Positions 49,649-58,475 of a stretch of 64,000 nucleotides of DNA are shown here, in pieces (position 1 is the stretch's first letter; every line of letters begins with the position of its first letter). A program made the position numbers and the translations under genes. The notes below the pieces were generated by a model that was given only the letters and a program-made list of their open reading frames with translations, did not search any database and was not told the DNA's origin. The DNA comes from Desulfosporosinus fructosivorans (GTDB lineage: Bacteria > Bacillota > Desulfitobacteriia > Desulfitobacteriales > Desulfitobacteriaceae), in contig NZ_SPQQ01000014.1 in assembly GCF_004766045.1 (NCBI RefSeq), forward strand, positions 1 through 64,000, in the 5' to 3' direction.

Positions 49649-51274
49649 ATGGCGAAAGTAGAGAAGGTTAAAACTCCAAAGCCACAAGAACTATCTCAGA
49701 TAGATTTCAAACCACCCGCAACGGACTGGATGGATACTCCGACAGTGATTAAACCAGGTAACTTTTGCTGGGGAGGAAAGGAAAAAGACCTTCTAACGTT
49801 GGGTTTACCTAACCCAAGACAGTGGTCGCCAGCCGACGAAGATTGGAAGTTGCCAGAGGGCTGGGAAACAACGATCTTAGAAGGAATGGCAGAAAGGCTT
49901 GCTAAGTATCGCTCTTTTAAAATATTTATGGATATTTGCGTTAGATGCGGTGCCTGTGCCGATAAATGCCACTTTTATATTGCCACTGGTGATCCTAAAA
50001 ATATGCCCGTCCTGAGAGCGGAATTGATAAGATCAGTCTACAAAAAGTATTTCACAACGTCTGGTAAATTTCTAGGACGTTTGGCCGGGGCGAGAGAACT
50101 TGATGAAGATGTGCTTAAGGAATGGTGGTCTTACTTTTTTCAGTGTACTGAGTGCCGTCGCTGTTCTGTTTTCTGTCCATATGGTATCGATCAAGCAGAA
50201 GTAACGATCATTGGCAGGGAACTTCTTAACTTAGTGGGCTTAAACATCGATTGGATTTCCGGACCTGCTGCAAATTGTTACATGAAGGGAAATCACCTTG
50301 GCTTAGAGCCTCATGCAATTGTAGGTAACATCGAAACCATGTGTGATGATATAGAGGAAATAACAGGTATTAGGGTGAACCCAACCTTCAACAGAAAAGG
50401 TGCCGAAATAATGTTTGTCACTCCGTCCGGAGATTTCATGGGTGAACCAGGGATTTATACTTGCATGGGTTATCTCATGCTTTTCCATGAACTCGGTCTT
50501 GACTACACATGGAGCACATATGCTTCTGAAGGTGGGAACTTCGGATTTTTCACCTCAAATGACATGGCCAAGAGGCTTAACTACAAGATCTATGCTGAAG
50601 CAAAACGATTAGGTGTTAAATGGATCATTGGTGGAGAATGTGGTCATATGTGGAGAGTTCTGAATCAGTATATGGATACATGGAACGGCCCCGCAGACTT
50701 CTTAGAAGTACCAAGATCGCCGATCACCGGAACAGTCTTTGAAAATGCCAAATCCACTAAAATGATCCATATCTCAGAATTTACAGCTGATTTGATCAAA
50801 CACAATAAACTGACATTAGATCCCAGTCGTAACGACCACTTAAAGGTTACGTATCATGATTCATGTAACCCTTCTAGAGGAATGGGGCTTCTCGAAGAGC
50901 CAAGAGAAATCATTAAGGCTATTTGTAATAATTTCTATGAGATGCCTGAAAATACGATCAGAGAGAAGACATTCTGCTGCGGAAGTGGATCTGGACTCAA
51001 CGCCTCGGAAAATATGGAACAACGGATGAGAGGCGGATTCCCGAGAGCAAATGCTGTTAAGTATGTTAAAGACAAACATGGAGTTAACATGTTGGCAAAT
51101 ATTTGCGCAGTTGACCGGGCCGCTTTACCAGCTCTAATGGACTACTGGAATCCTGGGGTAGGCGTTGCAGGTGTGACTGAGTTACTCGCTAATGCATTAG
51201 TAATGAGAGGCGAGAAAGAGAGAACACTCGATATAAGACTTGAGGATCTACCTGGAAAGGAGGGTGATGAGTAA
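49649..51274 (+). CDS. dsrK: DsrK, HdrD-like iron-sulfur protein
   Basis: A 541-residue cytoplasmic protein. Two ferredoxin-type clusters occur at DICVRCGACADKCHFY and CTECRRCSVFCPYG. The catalytic CCG-type domains follow: GGECGHMWRV, HDSCNPSRGMG and FCCGSGSGLNASE, which would hold the special [4Fe-4S] cluster used by HdrD-type proteins. DsrK is thought to reduce the DsrC trisulfide formed by dissimilatory sulfite reductase. ATG 49649 follows AAAGGAG. The stop overlaps the dsrJ start. Confidence 0.94.
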   Translation: MAKVEKVKTPKPQELSQIDFKPPATDWMDTPTVIKPGNFCWGGKEKDLLTLGLPNPRQWSPADEDWKLPEGWETTILEGMAERLAKYRSFKIFMDICVRCGACADKCHFYIATGDPKNMPVLRAELIRSVYKKYFTTSGKFLGRLAGARELDEDVLKEWWSYFFQCTECRRCSVFCPYGIDQAEVTIIGRELLNLVGLNIDWISGPAANCYMKGNHLGLEPHAIVGNIETMCDDIEEITGIRVNPTFNRKGAEIMFVTPSGDFMGEPGIYTCMGYLMLFHELGLDYTWSTYASEGGNFGFFTSNDMAKRLNYKIYAEAKRLGVKWIIGGECGHMWRVLNQYMDTWNGPADFLEVPRSPITGTVFENAKSTKMIHISEFTADLIKHNKLTLDPSRNDHLKVTYHDSCNPSRGMGLLEEPREIIKAICNNFYEMPENTIREKTFCCGSGSGLNASENMEQRMRGGFPRANAVKYVKDKHGVNMLANICAVDRAALPALMDYWNPGVGVAGVTELLANALVMRGEKERTLDIRLEDLPGKEGDE

Positions 51275-51729
51275 TGTATAAAGGCGGAAAAATAATTGCA
51301 TCACTCATTATCTTTGTTGGACTTTTCACGATCCCCTTCTTCTATAATATGGGGAAAGTTAATGCAGGACCGGATATAGATTTAAATACTCCTGCCATTC
51401 AGGCGCTTGCGCCTGCTGACCAGCAGTGTGTTGAGTCTCCAGAGTTTATGAGGGCTAATCACATGCAACTGCTCAATCAATGGCGACAAGCTTCTGTGCG
51501 TGATGGACAGACCGTGTATACAAATAGCAATGGGAAAGAATTTGAAATTAGTCTTCAAGACACGTGCTTGAAATGTCATTATACCGAGGCTGAAAAAGTG
51601 GCAAATGCTGAAGGAACGAGTAACCCGGCGTTTGCTTCACCTCAGTTCTGTTCTTCTTGTCATGATTATAACGCAGTCAAGCCATTATGTTATTCTTGCC
51701 ATTTTGAGCCAAAGGAGGCTGTAAAATGA
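51274..51729 (+). CDS. dsrJ: DsrJ, triheme cytochrome c
   Basis: A 151-residue protein with three CxxCH heme sites: CLKCHY, CSSCHD and CYSCHF. An N-terminal hydrophobic segment (IIASLIIFVGLFTIPFFY) is a signal anchor that puts the hemes outside the membrane. The sequence CVESPEFMRANHMQLLNQWR carries the conserved Cys, Met and His that give DsrJ its unusual axial ligands. The ATG shares a base with the dsrK stop. Presence of dsrJ shows a full rather than a minimal DsrMK complex, which among Firmicutes points to Desulfosporosinus. Confidence 0.94.
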   Translation: MYKGGKIIASLIIFVGLFTIPFFYNMGKVNAGPDIDLNTPAIQALAPADQQCVESPEFMRANHMQLLNQWRQASVRDGQTVYTNSNGKEFEISLQDTCLKCHYTEAEKVANAEGTSNPAFASPQFCSSCHDYNAVKPLCYSCHFEPKEAVK

Positions 51730-52529
51730 GCATCAATCGACGACAATTTCTAAGAAGAGCTGGTATGCTCACTGCATTAGGACTTGGGGGCACGTTTGCT
51801 TTTACTGGGTTCAGAAAGAAAGAAGTTGCTGTAGCTGCGGAATATGGCATCGAAAAGAAAGCTGATTTAGCAAGTCGGTGGGCTATGGTCGTAGATATGA
51901 GTAAATTTAAATCAGAAGATGACTATAAGCGGGTCCAAGAAGCTTGCCATACTCTTCATAATGTTCCAGAAGAAATCGGCAATACTAAGGAAGAGATTAA
52001 ATGGATCTGGAAAGATGATTATCATCATACCTTTGGTGCTGGGCAAAATAAATATTTGGATGAACACGTGATAGAGGCACCTTTTATGGTTCTGTGTAAT
52101 CACTGTGAAAATCCTCCTTGTGTCAAGGCTTGCCCCACTCAGGCCACGTTTAAGCGCAGAGACGGGATTGTAGCGATGGACTTTCACCGCTGTATTGGAT
52201 GTAGATTTTGCATGGCGGCTTGTCCCTTTGGTGCTAGAAGCTTTAATTTTAGAGATCCAAGACCTTTTATTAAAGAGGTATCTACAGAATATCCAACTAG
52301 GACTGCTGGAGTCGTGGAAAAATGTAATTTCTGCTATGAACGCTTGGCAAAAGGTCAAAAGCCAGCATGTGTGGAGACGTCCAAGGGCGGCTTGATTTTC
52401 GGAGATTTAGATGACCCCAACTCAGAGGTTAGAAAAATTATCAGTACCAAATTCACTATTCGGCGTAAACCTGAGCTGGGAACCCAGCCGAGCGTTTACT
52501 ACCTAGTAGGGGGTGACGATAATGCTTGA
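51726..52529 (+). CDS. dsrO: DsrO, periplasmic-side ferredoxin
   Basis: A 267-residue protein with a Tat-type signal (NRRQFLRRAGMLTALGLGG). It carries CNHCENPPCVKACP, CIGCRFCMAACPFGA and CNFCYERLAKG, the cysteine sets of HybA/NrfC-like four-cluster ferredoxins; the last set is spread out to a further cysteine in PACVET. DsrO links the DsrJ hemes and DsrP. Start overlaps the dsrJ stop (ATGA), with AAAGGAGG inside dsrJ. Confidence 0.93.
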   Translation: MSINRRQFLRRAGMLTALGLGGTFAFTGFRKKEVAVAAEYGIEKKADLASRWAMVVDMSKFKSEDDYKRVQEACHTLHNVPEEIGNTKEEIKWIWKDDYHHTFGAGQNKYLDEHVIEAPFMVLCNHCENPPCVKACPTQATFKRRDGIVAMDFHRCIGCRFCMAACPFGARSFNFRDPRPFIKEVSTEYPTRTAGVVEKCNFCYERLAKGQKPACVETSKGGLIFGDLDDPNSEVRKIISTKFTIRRKPELGTQPSVYYLVGGDDNA

Positions 52530-53682
52530 GAAAGCGTTAACTGGTAGCAAAAAGTATTGGGCATGGATCTTTGTATTACTGGCTGTTATTGCTGTAGGCT
52601 TCTATGCTTATCTAAATCAGTTTAATAATGGTCTCGGAGTTACAGGCATGAGTCGTGATGTTTCCTGGGGCTTGTACATCGCCCAGTTTACCTTTCTTGT
52701 TGGTGTTGCTGCTTCGGCCGTTATGCTTGTCTTACCTTATTATCTGCATGATTTTAAGAAGTTTGGTAAAATGGTCATTCTCGGTGAGTTTTTAGCGATA
52801 CCAGCTGTGATCATGTGTATGTTATTTATTGTCGTAGATTTAGGACAACCAATGCGGATCATGAATGTAATTCTGTATCCGAGCCCACGTTCGGTCATGT
52901 TTTATGATATGTGCGTACTGATTGGATATCTCTGCATTAACTTAGTCGTTGGTTGGACGACGCTTGGCGCTGAGCGCAAAGGAACTCCACCGCCAGCTTG
53001 GGTTAAACCAATAATATATCTATCGATTCCTTGGGCAGTTAGTATTCACACAGTTACAGCCTTCTTATATGCTGGTCTTCCCGGTCGGCACCTATGGTTA
53101 TCGGCTATTATGGCTGCGCGCTTCCTAGCATCCGCCTTTGCGGCTGGTCCAGCTATTCTGATACTATTGTGTTTGATAGTAAGAAAGGTCAGTAAATTCG
53201 ACCCAGATCCAGGCCTAGGAGCTATTCAATCGCTTGTTAAGATCGTCAGATATGCCATGATTGCTAATGTATTCTTCTATATTTTAGAGCTTTTCACAGC
53301 CTTCTATAGTAATGTACCTGAATACAGTGCTCCTCTTAGGTATATTTTTGTTGGCATGGATGGACATACAAACCTTGTTCCCTTTATGTGGACAGCCGTT
53401 TTTCTTGCTTTTGCAGGGATTTTGTTACTGGTTTTCCCACAAACACGCAAGAATGGAAAGATCTTGCCCTTTGCTCTTCTAGCTATTATAATAGCTAATT
53501 GGATTGACAAAGGAATGATCCTAATTGTTGCAGGATTTGTTCCCAATTCTTTCGAGAGGGTAATAGAATATACACCATCATTGAATGAAATTTTAGTGAC
53601 TCTGGGTGTATACTCTATTGGGATGCTGCTAATTACTGTTCTTTATAAAGTGGCTATCTCGGTTAGGGAAGAGAAAGCTTAA
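52522..53682 (+). CDS. dsrP: DsrP, NrfD-like membrane subunit
   Basis: A 386-residue integral membrane protein with about ten hydrophobic segments; GMSRDVSWGLYIAQFTFLVG and DLGQPMRIMNVILYPSPRS are the NrfD/DsrP signatures. It is the second quinone-interacting subunit. ATG 52522 overlaps the end of dsrO by eight bases; the GTG at 52513 lies in the ribosome site AGGGGGTG. It is the last gene of the dsrMKJOP unit. Confidence 0.93.
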   Translation: MLEKALTGSKKYWAWIFVLLAVIAVGFYAYLNQFNNGLGVTGMSRDVSWGLYIAQFTFLVGVAASAVMLVLPYYLHDFKKFGKMVILGEFLAIPAVIMCMLFIVVDLGQPMRIMNVILYPSPRSVMFYDMCVLIGYLCINLVVGWTTLGAERKGTPPPAWVKPIIYLSIPWAVSIHTVTAFLYAGLPGRHLWLSAIMAARFLASAFAAGPAILILLCLIVRKVSKFDPDPGLGAIQSLVKIVRYAMIANVFFYILELFTAFYSNVPEYSAPLRYIFVGMDGHTNLVPFMWTAVFLAFAGILLLVFPQTRKNGKILPFALLAIIIANWIDKGMILIVAGFVPNSFERVIEYTPSLNEILVTLGVYSIGMLLITVLYKVAISVREEKA

Positions 53683-53776
53683 TAGGCAAGATGCATTTTT
53701 GATACTTGTTTGGGGAGAAGAGAATTAACTCAAACAATATCAATTTTAATAAACTCACTATAAGGAGGAAAATAAA

Positions 53777-54094
53777 ATGGCTCAACTTAAAGTCGGAGAT
53801 TTAATGGTAGAATTGGATGAAGATGGTTTTCTCGAGGATCATTTAGTTTGGAATGAAGATGTTGCCAAAGCACTCGCTACCACTGAGGAAGTAGAAGAGT
53901 TGACTGAAGAACACTGGAAGATGATCAACTACCTCAGAGACTATTATGAGCAGTTCGGAGTTGCCCCAATGGTCCGTAAAATGTGTAAAGACACTGGTTT
54001 TGACCAAAAGAAAATTTATGTACTATTTCCTGCAGGCCCAGGGAAGGGCGCTTGTAAGATTGCTGGTCTTCCTAAACCGACTGGTTGCGTCTAA
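53777..54094 (+). CDS. dsrC: DsrC, sulfur-carrier protein of sulfite reduction
   Basis: A 105-residue protein, matching DsrC/TusE length. It keeps both redox cysteines in the flexible C-terminal arm, GKGACKIAGLPKPTGCV, with the last Cys penultimate. This separates true DsrC from TusE-like homologues that have only one. In sulfite reduction it carries sulfur as a trisulfide that DsrK then reduces. ATG 53777 follows AAGGAGG. It lies 94 bases after dsrP, with possible own transcription start, and ends at a strong terminator. Confidence 0.96.
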   Translation: MAQLKVGDLMVELDEDGFLEDHLVWNEDVAKALATTEEVEELTEEHWKMINYLRDYYEQFGVAPMVRKMCKDTGFDQKKIYVLFPAGPGKGACKIAGLPKPTGCV

Positions 54095-54099
54095 TATTC

Positions 54100-54123
54100 A
54101 AGGGGGGTTAGCCCCCCTTTTTT
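54100..54123 (+). terminator. Intrinsic terminator of dsrC
   Basis: AAGGGGGG-TTAG-CCCCCCTT followed by a run of T residues. Confidence 0.92.
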
Positions 54124-54151
54124 AGACTCAAAGAATTGACGACCCCTTATT

Positions 54152-54185
54152 AAACCTAGGCCGAATTTAGCCTAGGTTTTCCTTT
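54152..54185 (+). terminator. Second terminator after dsrC
   Basis: AAACCTAGGC and GCCTAGGTTT form a perfect 10-bp stem, loop of eight bases, followed by TCCTTTTTA. Confidence 0.85.
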
Positions 54186-54215
54186 TTATAACAAACGTTT
54201 CATATACAAGTCTGT

Positions 54216-54244
54216 TTGCATATTCTACGAAATATGACTATGAT
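54216..54244 (+). promoter_or_regulatory. Candidate sigma-A promoter of the aldolase-ahcY unit
   Basis: TTGCAT (54216-54221) and TATGAT (54239-54244) are 17 bases apart. The -10 has five of six consensus bases; the -35 is weaker. Confidence 0.5.
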
Positions 54245-54280
54245 AGTATTTGGAGTTAAAGATAAGTGGGTGTTAATATA

Positions 54281-54943
54281 ATGGATCAATTACTGGTTAC
54301 TCGTAAAGCAATTGTCGAGAAGGGAATGGAAATGCTAGCGACAAACCTCACGGTAGGTACTTGGGGGAATATCAGCTGTCGCATCCCTGGCGAAAACTAT
54401 ATTGCCATCACTCCAACTGGAATGAGCTACGATAAATTAGTGCCTGAGGATATTGTTATTTTGGATACAAAGGGGAAAACTGTAAAAGGTTCTCGTAAAC
54501 CTTCTATTGAAGTGCCTCTGCATTTGGCAATTTATAATGCCCGCGAGGATATCCAGGCAATTGTGCATACTCATAGTGCCTATGCGACTGCAATGGCTGC
54601 GGCACGGAGAGAGATACCTGGAGCTGTCGAGGATTTAGTGCAGATTGTGGGCGGAAATGTGCGCGTTAATGAATACGCCCTGCCTGGAACAGCTCAGCTT
54701 GGTATCAACACGGTCAAGGCTATGGCGGGGAGAAATGCAGTTTTACTCGCCAATCACGGTATGTTAGGTGCTGGGCGAAGCTTAGAAGAGGCTTTTAGAG
54801 TTTGCCAAGTCGTTGAAAAATCAGCTCAAGTTACAATTATAGCACAACTAATGGGTGGGGTTATCGAATTATCTCAAGACGATATTGACGGAATGCGAAA
54901 TTCGTATCTGCAGGGATATGGTCAAGAGAAAGAGACATTCTGA
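54281..54943 (+). CDS. Class II aldolase/adducin-family protein
   Basis: A 220-residue aldolase of the fuculose-phosphate type. WGNISCRIPG opens the active site; the catalytic Glu is in SIEVPLHLAIY; zinc ligands are in VHTHSAYATA and LLANHGMLGAG. Members act on fuculose phosphate, 5-deoxyribulose phosphate or methylthioribulose phosphate. The next gene is S-adenosylhomocysteinase, so recovery of sulfur-containing or 5-deoxy by-products of SAM is a reasonable guess. ATG 54281 is taken over the GTG at 54266, which has no site behind it. Confidence 0.85.
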   Translation: MDQLLVTRKAIVEKGMEMLATNLTVGTWGNISCRIPGENYIAITPTGMSYDKLVPEDIVILDTKGKTVKGSRKPSIEVPLHLAIYNAREDIQAIVHTHSAYATAMAAARREIPGAVEDLVQIVGGNVRVNEYALPGTAQLGINTVKAMAGRNAVLLANHGMLGAGRSLEEAFRVCQVVEKSAQVTIIAQLMGGVIELSQDDIDGMRNSYLQGYGQEKETF

Positions 54944-55002
54944 ATAAATAGTTTAAGCCACTATTTAAGATATAAAATATTTTATGAAAGTAGGGTATAA
55001 CC

Positions 55003-56259
55003 ATGAAATCAACAATAAGAGACATAGCCTTAGCACCCCTTGGACAGCGCAAAATCGATTGGGTGGTTCCACGAATGCAAGTTCTAAATATGGTGCGCAA
55101 AGAATTTGAGGAACAACTGCCCTTTGCAGGTAAGAAAGTCGTTATTTGTTTGCATTTAGAAGCTAAAACGGCTTATCTGGCGCATGTAATTAGAGCCGGG
55201 GGAGCAGAGGTGACAGTCGTTGCTAGTAATCCCCTTTCTACCCAAGATGATGTCGTAGCGGCTCTAGTCCAACAAGGAATCGGTGCACATGCCTGGTATA
55301 ACGCGACGGAAGAAGAATTTAATCAACATCTACAATTAGCCTTAGACACAGAACCTGATTTTATCATTGATGACGGAGGAGATCTCGTTTCTACAATACA
55401 CACAACTCGCCCGGAGCTTCTTCAGAGGATTAAGGGTGGTGCAGAAGAGACGACGACTGGTGTTTTGCGATTACATTCTATGGTGCGAGATGGAGTTCTA
55501 AAGTTTCCAATGATCGCTGTCAATGATGCTCAATGCAAGTACTTGTTTGATAACAGATACGGCACAGGACAATCTGTTTGGGACGGAATCATGCGGACGA
55601 CGAATTTAGTTGTAGCGGGTAAAACGTCCGTTATAGCTGGGTATGGCTGGTGTGGTAAAGGAGTTGCACTACGAGCTAAGGGATTAGGAGCACGTGTGAT
55701 CATTTGTGAAATTAACCCCATCAAAGCAAATGAGGCTTTGATGGATGGCTTTGAAGTTATGCCAATGGCTGAAGCGGCTAAGTTTGGCGACTTCTTCATA
55801 ACAGTAACTGGTAACACAGATATAATAAATAAGGAACACTTTGTCTTAATGAAATCAGGTGCTATTATGTGTAATGCTGGACACTTCGATGTGGAAGTCA
55901 ACGTAGCACAGCTTAAGGAGATTGCTGTCTCGGAGAGAATTGCTCGAAATAACATTACAGAATACACTCTTGCCGGAGGGCAAATGCTGTACCTGTTGGC
56001 CGAAGGTAGGTTGGTTAACCTTGCAGCTGGTGATGGTCATCCTGCAGAAGTAATGGACATGACGTTTGCCTTACAGGCACTCTCTCTTCAATACGTTGCC
56101 TTAAACTATGACAAACTGTCAGCTAAAGTTTATCAAGTTAATACTGAGATTGATGAGAAGGTTGCGATGCTAAAGCTTCAGTCGCTTGGTTTATCGATTG
56201 ATAAATTAACCGAGACCCAAATAGGGTATCTAGCATCTTGGAGTTCTGAAGAAGGCTGA
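55003..56259 (+). CDS. ahcY: S-adenosylhomocysteinase-family hydrolase
   Basis: A 418-residue enzyme that splits S-adenosylhomocysteine into adenosine and homocysteine. The NAD-binding domain is clear (VIAGYGWCGKGVALRAKGLG), and EETTTGVLRL, FDNRYGTGQSVWDGI and GHFDVEVNV are family signatures. The length is at the short end for the family, as in archaeal and clostridial forms; such forms may prefer S-inosylhomocysteine, so the exact substrate is open. The start is ATG 55003, 59 bases after the aldolase; the two share a promoter and terminator. Confidence 0.92.
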   Translation: MKSTIRDIALAPLGQRKIDWVVPRMQVLNMVRKEFEEQLPFAGKKVVICLHLEAKTAYLAHVIRAGGAEVTVVASNPLSTQDDVVAALVQQGIGAHAWYNATEEEFNQHLQLALDTEPDFIIDDGGDLVSTIHTTRPELLQRIKGGAEETTTGVLRLHSMVRDGVLKFPMIAVNDAQCKYLFDNRYGTGQSVWDGIMRTTNLVVAGKTSVIAGYGWCGKGVALRAKGLGARVIICEINPIKANEALMDGFEVMPMAEAAKFGDFFITVTGNTDIINKEHFVLMKSGAIMCNAGHFDVEVNVAQLKEIAVSERIARNNITEYTLAGGQMLYLLAEGRLVNLAAGDGHPAEVMDMTFALQALSLQYVALNYDKLSAKVYQVNTEIDEKVAMLKLQSLGLSIDKLTETQIGYLASWSSEEG

Positions 56260-56287
56260 TTGGTATTCTGGAATGACGAGTTATAAA

Positions 56288-56328
56288 GGGTAATTATCGA
56301 ATAGGAATTTGATAATTACCCTTTTTTC
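56288..56328 (+). terminator. Intrinsic terminator of ahcY
   Basis: GGGTAATTATC and GATAATTACCC form a perfect 11-bp stem with a 12-base loop, followed by TTTTTTC. The remainder of the spacer up to 56550 contains a small ACATA/TATGT hairpin near 56507-56520 and no gene. Confidence 0.9.
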
Positions 56329-56550
56329 TTATATGAAAATACTATTATCAATAAATTGTCATAAAGAGGATTTAACAACTTATCCAAGAACTAATAACAT
56401 GAGTCCTACTAGATTGTGTTTTGATCTGACATATTTAGAGGAGATAATAAATAATTTTTACTATTGTCGGTTAATTCGATATCATTTTATTTTGCTATAA
56501 CTCCCACATAAACCTATGTAGGAGTGGAGTAATGAAAGGGGCAGTTATTT

Positions 56551-58269
56551 TTGAATTGGTTACGTAATCGGAAAACGGCTTTTAAAATTGGTCTTTTAAT
56601 TAGTATTATGTCAATATCACTTGGGATAGTTGGTTTTGTAGGTTTTTACTATTTTCATCAAGTCGGTATCTCCCTCGATAAGCTCTATTCAGATGATTTG
56701 ATAACAGTCCGGGATATTAATCAAGCACGCTCCGATAGTAATGCTCTAAAATCCAATGTATTAGCAATTACCTCTTATACACTTGACGCTGAGACCAAAA
56801 AGCAACTGCTAGATCAAGTAACGACACGCGAGAAATCCATAGATAAATTTATTACAGGGTACCAACCTTTAGCCATCACAAATTATGAAAAGGAAAGGAT
56901 AACTAAAGCAAAAGATCAGTTTATTATTATTAAGGATGTCATTCAAAGAACTTTGGACTATGAGTTGGCTGGTAATAAAACTGAAGCGATGGAATATTAC
57001 CTTAAAAACGGTTTCTCTAAACAAGAAGAATTTCAAGTATTCTTACGTGAACTTGGTGTTTTCAACATTGATGAAGCAAAAATCCATGTAACAAACGACA
57101 ATAGCATGATTGCTAGAGTTCAAACCGTTCTTATAATATTACCGATTATTGCAATAATAATTGCTATTCTGACCGGGTTCATGATCACTAGAATGATTAT
57201 TAGTCCGTTGAAAATGATCTTAAAAAAGGTAGAATTAGTGGCTGGTGGAGACCTGAATGTTGAGGACTCTTCTGTACATACTAAAGATGAAGTTGGTATG
57301 CTCGCTACATCGTTTAATAAAATGATATTAAATCTTCGCACTCTGGTAATTCAAATAAGAAATTCTGCTGAGCAACTTGCGGCATCTTCGGAAGAAATTG
57401 TAGCAACAATGGATCAAAATGCTCAAGTTTCGAATCAGGTCAGTATGGCTATCGGTGAGGTAGCGAATGGATCGGAACAACAGCTCAAAGCCCTAACAGA
57501 TGCATCCGGTACGATTGAAGAATTATCCGCAAGTATAGAAGAAGTGGCGGCTAGTAGTAGTACTGTCGCAAATTCAGCGAGTACAACTGCCCAGATTGCA
57601 CGTGAGGGCGACCAAACGATTACCAAAGCAGTGGAACAGATGAGCAGCGTAGGCACCTCAACAGAGCTTGTTCAGAACGCAGTGAACAAATTGGCAGTAG
57701 GTTTTGATAAAATTACAGAATTCATAGATATAATTACCAACATTTCAACTCAAACGAACCTTTTAGCATTGAATGCAGCCATTGAAGCGGCTCGTGCAGG
57801 GGAACATGGTCGTGGCTTTGCGGTAGTAGCGGAAGAAGTTCGTAAACTAGCTGAGCTGTCTCAAGATTCAGCGGTGAATGTCATCACGCAAGTGAATGAG
57901 AACCGTAAAAATATTAAAGATGCCAGTATAGCCATGAACAGTGCGGTTAGTAGTGTAAATGAGGGTGTTGCAGTTGTCAACAGTGCAGGCAATGCCTTTG
58001 CAACGATCGCGGGTTTAATCGATGAAGTTTCAACACAGGTCAATCAAATAGCTGCGGTCGTTCAACAAATGGCAAGCGGGAGTCAATATATTGTTTCGTC
58101 TGTTTTGGCTATAGATAGCGTAAGTAAAGAAACTTCTAATCAAACTATGAATGTCAGTGCTGCAATCGAGGAACAAACAGCAGCTATGGATCAAATTGCT
58201 GATAATAGTAAGGGCTTGGCAGAGTTAGCCGAAGAACTCCGAAATGCTATCGAAAAGTTCCGAGTATAA
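56551..58269 (+). CDS. Methyl-accepting chemotaxis protein with a 4HB-type sensor
   Basis: A 572-residue chemoreceptor. A first membrane segment (residues about 12-32, GLLISIMSISLGIVGFVGF) and a second near 190-210 (TVLIILPIIAIIIAILTGF) bound a four-helix-bundle sensor outside the cell. A HAMP domain follows (DEVGMLATSFNKM), then a long coiled-coil signalling domain with TNLLALNAAIEAARAGEHGR at its tip and VVAEEVRKLAE. TTG start at 56551 behind AAAGGGG. It is a lone gene, so its ligand cannot be inferred from context. Confidence 0.93.
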   Translation: MNWLRNRKTAFKIGLLISIMSISLGIVGFVGFYYFHQVGISLDKLYSDDLITVRDINQARSDSNALKSNVLAITSYTLDAETKKQLLDQVTTREKSIDKFITGYQPLAITNYEKERITKAKDQFIIIKDVIQRTLDYELAGNKTEAMEYYLKNGFSKQEEFQVFLRELGVFNIDEAKIHVTNDNSMIARVQTVLIILPIIAIIIAILTGFMITRMIISPLKMILKKVELVAGGDLNVEDSSVHTKDEVGMLATSFNKMILNLRTLVIQIRNSAEQLAASSEEIVATMDQNAQVSNQVSMAIGEVANGSEQQLKALTDASGTIEELSASIEEVAASSSTVANSASTTAQIAREGDQTITKAVEQMSSVGTSTELVQNAVNKLAVGFDKITEFIDIITNISTQTNLLALNAAIEAARAGEHGRGFAVVAEEVRKLAELSQDSAVNVITQVNENRKNIKDASIAMNSAVSSVNEGVAVVNSAGNAFATIAGLIDEVSTQVNQIAAVVQQMASGSQYIVSSVLAIDSVSKETSNQTMNVSAAIEEQTAAMDQIADNSKGLAELAEELRNAIEKFRV

Positions 58270-58293
58270 ACTATCAAGAATGCACTGGAGCAT

Positions 58294-58327
58294 AAAAAAC
58301 ACCGTTTCTAATTATACGGTGTTTTTT
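58294..58327 (+). terminator. Intrinsic terminator of the chemoreceptor gene
   Basis: AAAAAACACCGT and ACGGTGTTTTTT form a perfect 12-bp stem with a 10-base loop. Confidence 0.93.
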
Positions 58328-58475
58328 GTGCGATTAGAAATAAAAAGCATTACTAGGATGATGACGTGAGTTTAGCGTATAATGGACAAGTTGGCATAGT
58401 AAGTTTGTAAAAAATTAATTATACTATATGGAAAAATTAAGTTAAGTAATGAATAGGTAAGAGGGAGCTAATATT

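Noticed and set aside
56309..56500. 63-residue open frame after ahcY
   Set aside because: It begins inside the terminator, has no ribosome site and a composition typical of AT-rich non-coding DNA.
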